Assembly (NCBI RefSeq): GCF_004310325.1
Contig: NZ_SIRT01000001.1
Coordinates: forward strand, 310,001-374,000
Origin: Hyunsoonleella flava
Lineage (GTDB): Bacteria > Bacteroidota > Bacteroidia > Flavobacteriales > Flavobacteriaceae
DNA: 64,000 bases
Reading direction: 5' to 3'
Shown here: one piece after another, positions 62,831-64,000 of the stretch
Layout of the letters: each line of letters starts with the position of its first letter
Position numbering within the stretch: position 1 is the stretch's first letter
The notes under the pieces: generated by a model
Seen by the model: the letters and a program-made list of their open reading frames with translations, nothing else
The model's database searches: none
Told to the model about the DNA's origin: nothing
Made by a program: the position numbers and the translations under genes

Positions 62831-63505
62831 ATGAGATTTTTAGTTACTTGTATTTTAGTTTTTGTTTTTGCTACATCAGCAGAAGCCCAGATTGATTCTA
62901 GAAAAAAATCTGGAGCTATTATTCCTGCTATAGAAGCACCTAAAGATTCAACGGATAGCAAAAAAATTGCTCCTAAAAAGTTGGATAAGAATGATCAGTT
63001 TAGTGGTGTGAAGTCTCCAAAAATAGTAGGAAAACTAGAATTACCTAAAAAAGAGTTTTCAATGTTTCCGCAAGAGGAATTCGGTAACCCTGGAGAATTA
63101 TACACTAAAAAACTTGATAAGATTGAAAAAACCTTATTGCCTGAAGGTCATGGCGAAACAGCTGGCTTAAAAAAAGATGCCTATTGGGGCGATTATAAAA
63201 CTACCTCAAAATCTATTCGTGTGCTTTACAGGGATTATTCTGCTATTGACGGCGATTTGCTTCGCGTGTATGTAAATGGCGACATTATACAGCCTAGAGC
63301 TTATTTAACTCAGGGTTTTGGTGGGTTTAAATTAGACTTAAAGGATGGTTTTAATGAAGTTGTATTTCAAGCCATAAATACAGGTTCGTCTGGACCCAAT
63401 ACTGCCGAATATCGCATTGTGGACGAGAATGATAAAAGAATTACCAGTAAAGTTTGGGCGCTTGAAGCTGGTATAAAGGTTACTGTTGTTATTGTAAAAG
63501 AGTAA
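62831..63505 (+). CDS. Exported protein of unknown function
   Basis: 224 residues. A signal peptide (MRFLVTCILVFVFATSAEAQ) is followed by a Lys-rich low-complexity stretch (about 22-75) and a beta-rich C-terminal domain (about 120-224) with RVYVNGDIIQPRAYL, GFNEVVFQAINTGSSGPNTAE and VDENDKRI. This end looks like a conserved flavobacterial surface or periplasmic domain, but I cannot name a family. Divergent from the micro-ORF/exbD group. Confidence 0.75.
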   Translation: MRFLVTCILVFVFATSAEAQIDSRKKSGAIIPAIEAPKDSTDSKKIAPKKLDKNDQFSGVKSPKIVGKLELPKKEFSMFPQEEFGNPGELYTKKLDKIEKTLLPEGHGETAGLKKDAYWGDYKTTSKSIRVLYRDYSAIDGDLLRVYVNGDIIQPRAYLTQGFGGFKLDLKDGFNEVVFQAINTGSSGPNTAEYRIVDENDKRITSKVWALEAGIKVTVVIVKE

Positions 63506-63547
63506 TTTTATATATATCTTGTAGTATGGTATTACTTTTTTGTTAAT

Positions 63548-64000
63548 ATGAAATTCATACATCTCTTTTTTTTGTGTTTTATGCTTAACCTATTAAACGG
63601 TCAAGATATAGATAACAGTTCGTGGATTTTATCCGATTTTAATATTAATTCTGAAAGTCATGCATCTCTTATTAGTGATTTTGCTACACCTATAAAGGCT
63701 AATTTTCAAACTAATTCAGACAAATACTTTTTTAGTACTAGTCCTTGTGATACATCTAGTGGAGAAATCATTCTAGATAAAGAAAACGCAACATTTACTT
63801 TTTTAATCATTGGAACAACATTAGGAGGTTGCAATGAGGAAAGCGGAGACAAATCGCAATTGCTTCAAGAAATAGTGACTAAGCATAACGACTTTTATAA
63901 TTTTTACAACTCTGGTACAAGTTTTAGGTATCAGATACTAGAAGAAAATGAGAATGCTCCAAAAACTTTAGTACTAATTAATAGCAATAACGATTCTGCT
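63548..64000 (+). CDS. Exported protein, 3' partial
   Basis: ATG at 63548 and open to the window end (151 codons). A signal peptide (MKFIHLFFLCFMLNLLNGQ) and a folded domain begin: TFTFLIIGTTLGGCNEESGD and HNDFYNFYNSGTSFRYQI. The pattern is a little like META/HslJ-type domains of secreted Bacteroidota proteins, but the piece is too short for a firm call. Forty-two bases after the preceding exported-protein gene, same strand. Confidence 0.7.
   Translation, partial: MKFIHLFFLCFMLNLLNGQDIDNSSWILSDFNINSESHASLISDFATPIKANFQTNSDKYFFSTSPCDTSSGEIILDKENATFTFLIIGTTLGGCNEESGDKSQLLQEIVTKHNDFYNFYNSGTSFRYQILEENENAPKTLVLINSNNDSA

Noticed and set aside
1-64000. tRNA, rRNA, insertion sequence or prophage genes
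   Set aside because: All gaps were read for cloverleaf arms, transposase or integrase motifs and none was found by eye; a covariance-model scan was not possible.

Overview
The window is about 35% GC by eye and reads as a chromosomal segment of a marine-type Flavobacteriaceae (Bacteroidota). The grounds are: TAnnTTTG -7 promoter boxes in place of Shine-Dalgarno-driven starts; the type IX secretion regulator PorX and a type IX-sorted secreted protein; fused LpxC-FabZ; an SusC/FecA-like beta-barrel; a fused E1 alpha/beta dehydrogenase; and many TTG or GTG starts. Most of it is housekeeping. No phage, insertion sequence, rRNA, tRNA or CRISPR array was found.

Layout. 1-6.4 kb is the edge of an exopolysaccharide cluster (Wzc-like tyrosine kinase, nucleotide-sugar dehydratase, priming sugar transferase) interrupted by the divergent pair aroB / proline dehydrogenase. 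6.4-14.8 kb holds alanine dehydrogenase, a large outer-membrane barrel, tsaE, porX and an HD hydrolase. 14.9-24.3 kb is the lipid A block lpxD, lpxC/fabZ, lpxA, efp and a second lpxD-like gene, then sucD, fabG, a VWA protein and a prohibitin. 24.4-32.2 kb is a full his operon (GDCBHAF, a receiver-like gene, IE) behind an attenuator with a His-His-His leader peptide. 32.2-38.6 kb is a mix: TruA-like, Dps, MscS, small stress-type membrane and lipoproteins, DUF2461, a frameshifted SUKH gene, DUF72. 38.6-43.6 kb is leuC-leuD-leuA-leuB with a possible branched-chain leader peptide. 43.6-47 kb has a second MscS, DUF3817, a VTT-type membrane protein and the type IX cargo protein. 47-52 kb is thrA-thrB-thrC behind a Thr-rich leader peptide. 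52-61.5 kb has Nnr, a TlpA-like lipoprotein, a substrate-binding-like protein, nucleoside phosphorylase, DUF1835, an eIF1/SUI1 protein, a 2-oxoglutarate oxygenase, fused E1 and a 3D-domain lipoprotein. 61.5-64 kb has an ExbD-like gene preceded by three tandem micro-ORFs, and two secreted proteins, the last cut by the window end.

The genes join into amino-acid supply (his, leu, thr, aroB, with proline and alanine catabolism), envelope building (lipid A, capsule) and mechanosensation/stress. The most unusual signals lie between genes: two or three leader-peptide control regions for amino-acid operons; exact 7-base-period repeats that run up to the start codons of hisB, hisH, hisA, leuD and the SUI1 gene; a dispersed ~90-110 bp element in three copies; and a tandem family of 28-43-residue basic micro-ORFs, two of which carry a hairpin over the stop codon.
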